From Tetranychus cinnabarinus (Eukaryota > Arthropoda > Arachnida > Trombidiformes > Tetranychidae), in the NCBI GenBank assembly GCA_022266195.1, contig WHVY01000004.1, positions 5,039,501 through 5,103,500 on the forward strand: a DNA stretch of 64,000 bases. The letters run 5' to 3'. The translations under genes were made by a program, and so were the position numbers. A model generated the notes under the pieces. It worked only from the letters and a program-made list of their open reading frames with translations, made no database searches and was not told where the DNA came from. Every line of letters starts with the position of its first letter. Positions within the stretch are counted from its first letter, which is position 1. Below, in pieces: positions 60,601 to 64,000 of the stretch.

Positions 60601-63600
60601 CGTTGTTCAACAGCAATTGGCAAAAGTGAAGTTGGTCATTTCAGTTTCATTCAGTTTCTACTTTGATTCATCCATTGTTAATCTAATATGATGAGTTTCA
60701 ACAAACTTCAATGGATTGTTAATCATGATTAAAGCCGAGAAAACTGTTTCTTTAGAAAACATTATTTTTCTGTTCTTTTACTATTCAATTGTTGGAGATG
60801 CAAATAATGATGATTATTGGGTGATAATGAAGTGAATATCATTTGAGAAGAAGGTTCATCAAATTGAAAGCTTTCTTTGCTTGATGAACATCATGATAGT
60901 TGAGAAAAAAGGAAACTTTTTATTCCTAATTTACCGAGAAAATAAACATTGTAAGTCCATTGATATTGAAATGGTGTGAAATGGTTGATGATTAAAGATG
61001 AACAAATATTAGTGATAAAATCAAATTTTTATGGGTAAACATAATTTGTTGGTGAAAAGCATGAAAGTGTTCAAGTGGAAATAATCATTGTAATCCTTTC
61101 TCTCTCTGTGTGTTTAGTCGCGACAACAATGATTACAGGTTATAATGTGATATCAGGTATGCAAAAATCTGCATAAAAAAGCAATAACGTTCTTTGTGTG
61201 TCTTTGACTCTCTTTTAACCTTGTTTACGCTTTCTGTAAGTAATCATTGAGTTGAGGTTCAGTTTGATATTGATTAGTCTTTAAAGTTGCCCAGATTTTT
61301 AGTTTAAATAATAATTTTTTAAATTCATTTCTTCTTCCATAATGTTTGAGTTCGACCTCAAAACTGATTGAAAGGTAAAAGCCAGAACTGGATTAAAATT
61401 GAACCTTTTTTCCGTCCAATCTTGTTCTTGTCCAAAAACTCACAAACTGCTTCATCTTTATATTCAATATTTGTGATTAAACTCAACTTCTTTCACTGTT
61501 TAACAGTCATGTAAAGTCTATGTTTGGGACAAACTTAAGGAAATTGTGTGAGCAATTCTTGCCGTCATTTACAACAAAATCAATAGTGCCATTGAGTCAA
61601 TGTATCACATCGAGTATATTGTTATATCCCAGACACGGAATTCACACGAGCACTTTTAACATCAAGGATGTCTATTTAACAGAAATCATTATCTAGCAAG
61701 CGAGTTGAGTCTTTGAGGCATTTTGATGAAGTTCCATTCTGATTGCGTTTGGATGAAAAATTTAACTTTTCAATTCATTTTTCTTCTTGAAATTAAATTT
61801 TGTTTGCTGATTTTTTCCCTTGAAAACTGTTAAAATTATTGCTACTTTTCTTGAACTAAATTGTATTATATTATTCAAGTTTTAATAATTAAATCTTGAT
61901 ATTTGGTATACATTATGAATCGAAGGAAAAGTTGCTCATTTTTCATCATTTCATGAGCTTCTGCTGAAAATGCAATAAAGTGAATGGAAAAATTGAATTT
62001 GCATATTTTGTTCTCTTTTCACGATAAAATTTTGTAAAATGAATTAACTTTTCATGTAAAAAGTTTACACTCATTTCTATGATCAAACTTCACCTTTCAA
62101 AAAAAGATAAACTTTTTTCTTTGGCAAACTACAATAAAACTATCATGCTTAATTAACGCAATTAATTATTTTAAAAGTTTCCTTTTAATGGAGTAATTTG
62201 GTGTGTTTGATAAAAAATGATTAGCAATGATGAGAAGATGATGAGGAATGATGAGACACGGAAAATAATGAAAAGGTGAAAAGTGATGCTAATAATCTGA
62301 CCATGATACTGTAGTTAATAAGCAATAGCAAAGGTTAACAACTGTTTTGAGCAGGTGATGAACTGCACATTGATATGTCCATTTGAAGGTTGAGTTTCAT
62401 TTGAAAATTGATTAAACGTTTTTAACCAGTCGCTTTGTTCATCACTGGTTCCTCTGTTGACACTCAATGAGCTTTCCAAGTGAGAGTGGTGGCGATGATA
62501 ATGAGAATGATAAAGCAAGTAATATTATGATCATGTCAAAGATAAGTTGATGAAGGGAAAAGTCGAGGCTGGCTAACAACAAAACACAGTGAATAAGGTT
62601 ACAGAAGACAGATGATTGTGAATGGTGATGATGATAACAGAAGCAATGAGGATAATAAGGAAGCTTCAAGATAACCAAAAAACACTAGCAAAAAAGGTTA
62701 CACTGTAATTAATGAATGGTTATTTGGGAAGCAAAAATTTTGTCTCAATTTTACGCTTCTCTTTGGACCAGTCTTTACACCCCGTAAGATGGAAGGGAAA
62801 GTGTTTCTTGCTTCTCTCTTTTTTTTGTGTTGGTTGAATACAATTTGCATATTAATGTGACACAAACAAAGGGAACGATAATGTGCTACAAGTTTGTAAG
62901 ATGCTGTTTGTTCACCTTGAATCATCATGAGTGTTTGAGAACAAAGTTTCAATGTCAAACCTTTTTTTACTTTCATCATGATGATCTGATAAAGTCAATC
63001 TAAATGTGTTTTGAAAAGAAATTTTTCTTCAAGAAAAGTTTAGAACATAATTCATGACAATGAGATGAGAATCAGGAAATCTCCTTCTTAGCAAAAAGCT
63101 CTTTGAAATTTCTTGATATTTCAGTGGAGTTTTTAATCAAATTTAGAAGAGATTGGCCAGAGAAAATTCATATAGCATTTAGACTTTGAATTTATTTCGA
63201 CGGACAATTCGTACAGAAATGAAAAGGTTGATGGTTGAGGTTGAATTTTCCTGAAAATTCTGTGATTATCATGTGCATTGAGTGTTTAGGAAAAAGGTAG
63301 AGTTTGGAAATAAGAAAAAAAGAAAAGCAAAAAAATCGATAAAAGAGGCTGACTGATCTCCTAAGTTGATGCTAGATGGTGAGTCAAGTCGGTTCAACAT
63401 TTGCTTCAACTCGGCTTGTTACGAGGAAAAGACTTTGCAATGAACAAAAGTCTAATTAAATGCAAACATGAAGATTAATTTAAATATCATTCAATGTTGT
63501 TCCTAATAAATGAACTTATTTTTTGCATTTCCATGAAAAGAGGAGAAGGAAGAAGAAAATTTCTTTTTTTGTGTTCAATTCATTACTTTTTCACTATAGG

Positions 63601-63759
63601 TAATCTATTTATAGGTTATTTCACCTATAAGTCTATAGAGCCTTATGCAGATTATTTGAAAATATTTTTCATCATTTTGATTCAATATTTCATTCCAATA
63701 TTTCATTTTGATTTTTGAAAAATTCATCAAATAAGCAATCAAGTTGAGACTTTTTCTGA

Positions 63760-63785
63760 GGTAAAATTGTGAGGTTTTACGGACT
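63760..63785. repeat. TIR-like relative of the 15.7-kb MITE
   Basis: GGTAA followed by AGGTTTTACGGACT matches the start and a 14-base block of the MITE terminal repeat. No partner inverted copy is visible within the window, so it is either truncated or reaches past the edge. Confidence 0.5.
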
Positions 63786-63978
63786 TGCTTTGTGGCTATG
63801 CTTGCAAAGTTTACTTACTCTTGAAATGTTATCGATTCATTCAAATGGAATCAGATGATGAGTTAGAGAAAGGATTGTGCCATGTCAATCATTGGCATCG
63901 AGTTTGGGTCAAGAGATCAAGAGTTGCTCAATTTGAAAAGGACAAGAGTTTTTGAAAACGAGATCAACTCGAACTTAC

Positions 63979-64000
63979 CTGATTGAAGTTGGTCAATTGT
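63979..64000 (-). other. Possible exon end with consensus splice donor
   Basis: On the minus strand, CAG|GTAAGT falls at 63981-63973. An exon would run off the right edge. It could be a 5'-UTR exon of trh or an exon of a neighbouring gene; nothing inside the window decides. Confidence 0.3.

Larger units (their letters stand above)
50021..64000. other. 14 kb without a supported gene, upstream of trh
   Basis: AT-rich DNA with only short frames (mostly under 100 codons) and no motifs I recognise. It holds a (TTA)n run at 57585-57607, a transposon-TIR-like stretch at 63760-63785 and a consensus minus-strand donor at 63978. It may be trh promoter and enhancers or a 5'-UTR intron. Confidence 0.5.

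Noticed and set aside
1..64000. tRNA, rRNA and CRISPR features
   Set aside because: No cloverleaf B-box pattern, rRNA core or regularly spaced identical repeats were seen by eye; a dedicated RNA scan was not possible.

Overview
The window is AT-rich animal nuclear DNA with GT-AG introns. Bacterial signals such as operons and Shine-Dalgarno sites are absent. Its gene set is a Ski2 helicase, a CENP-A-like histone, an i-type (destabilase) lysozyme and a bHLH-PAS factor whose closest remembered match is insect Trachealess. That set points to an arthropod. Short introns, several intronless genes and the base composition suggest a mite, perhaps a spider mite, but the species is a guess.

Layout. 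The left third (1-16.8 kb) is gene-dense: the 3' end of a PNPLA8/iPLA2-gamma gene (+, 1-528); an intronless GPI-anchor metallophosphoesterase MPPE1/PGAP5 (-, 1102-2271); a three-exon Ski2-type RNA helicase (+, 2928-6092); an intronless CENP-A-like histone (-, 6878-7249); a five-exon secreted SOD-like protein (-, 8035-9688); a stretch of duplicated or decayed gene fragments (10.2-11.3 kb); a three-exon destabilase/i-type lysozyme (+, 11964-12720); and an intronless SDR16C-like dehydrogenase (-, 13383-14375). A 315-bp MITE-like element with terminal inverted repeats and an 8-bp target duplication lies at 15669-15983.

The rest is dominated by one minus-strand gene, the trachealess (NPAS1/3-type) transcription factor. 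I assembled ten coding exons by splice site and phase, from 49467 down to 16812. The joined frame is closed and gives 771 residues: bHLH, PAS-A, PAS-B and a long Ser/Pro/His-rich tail. The 5' introns are very long (about 13.9 and 7.5 kb). The last 14 kb of the window has no gene I can support and may be upstream regulatory DNA or 5'-UTR introns.

Most notable points: (1) perfect 21-bp direct repeats bracket the intronless MPPE1 gene and supply its stop codon, as a retroposition target duplication would; (2) a near-identical 102-bp fragment of the Ski2 exon sits 6.4 kb away, next to other exon-like scraps; (3) the SOD domain keeps the zinc ligands and disulfide cysteines but has lost two copper ligands and the catalytic arginine; (4) the short H3-like gene has CENP-A hallmarks; (5) the 8-bp-TSD MITE, with a partial TIR relative near the right end. 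All calls come from reading the sequence and remembered family features; no search was run.
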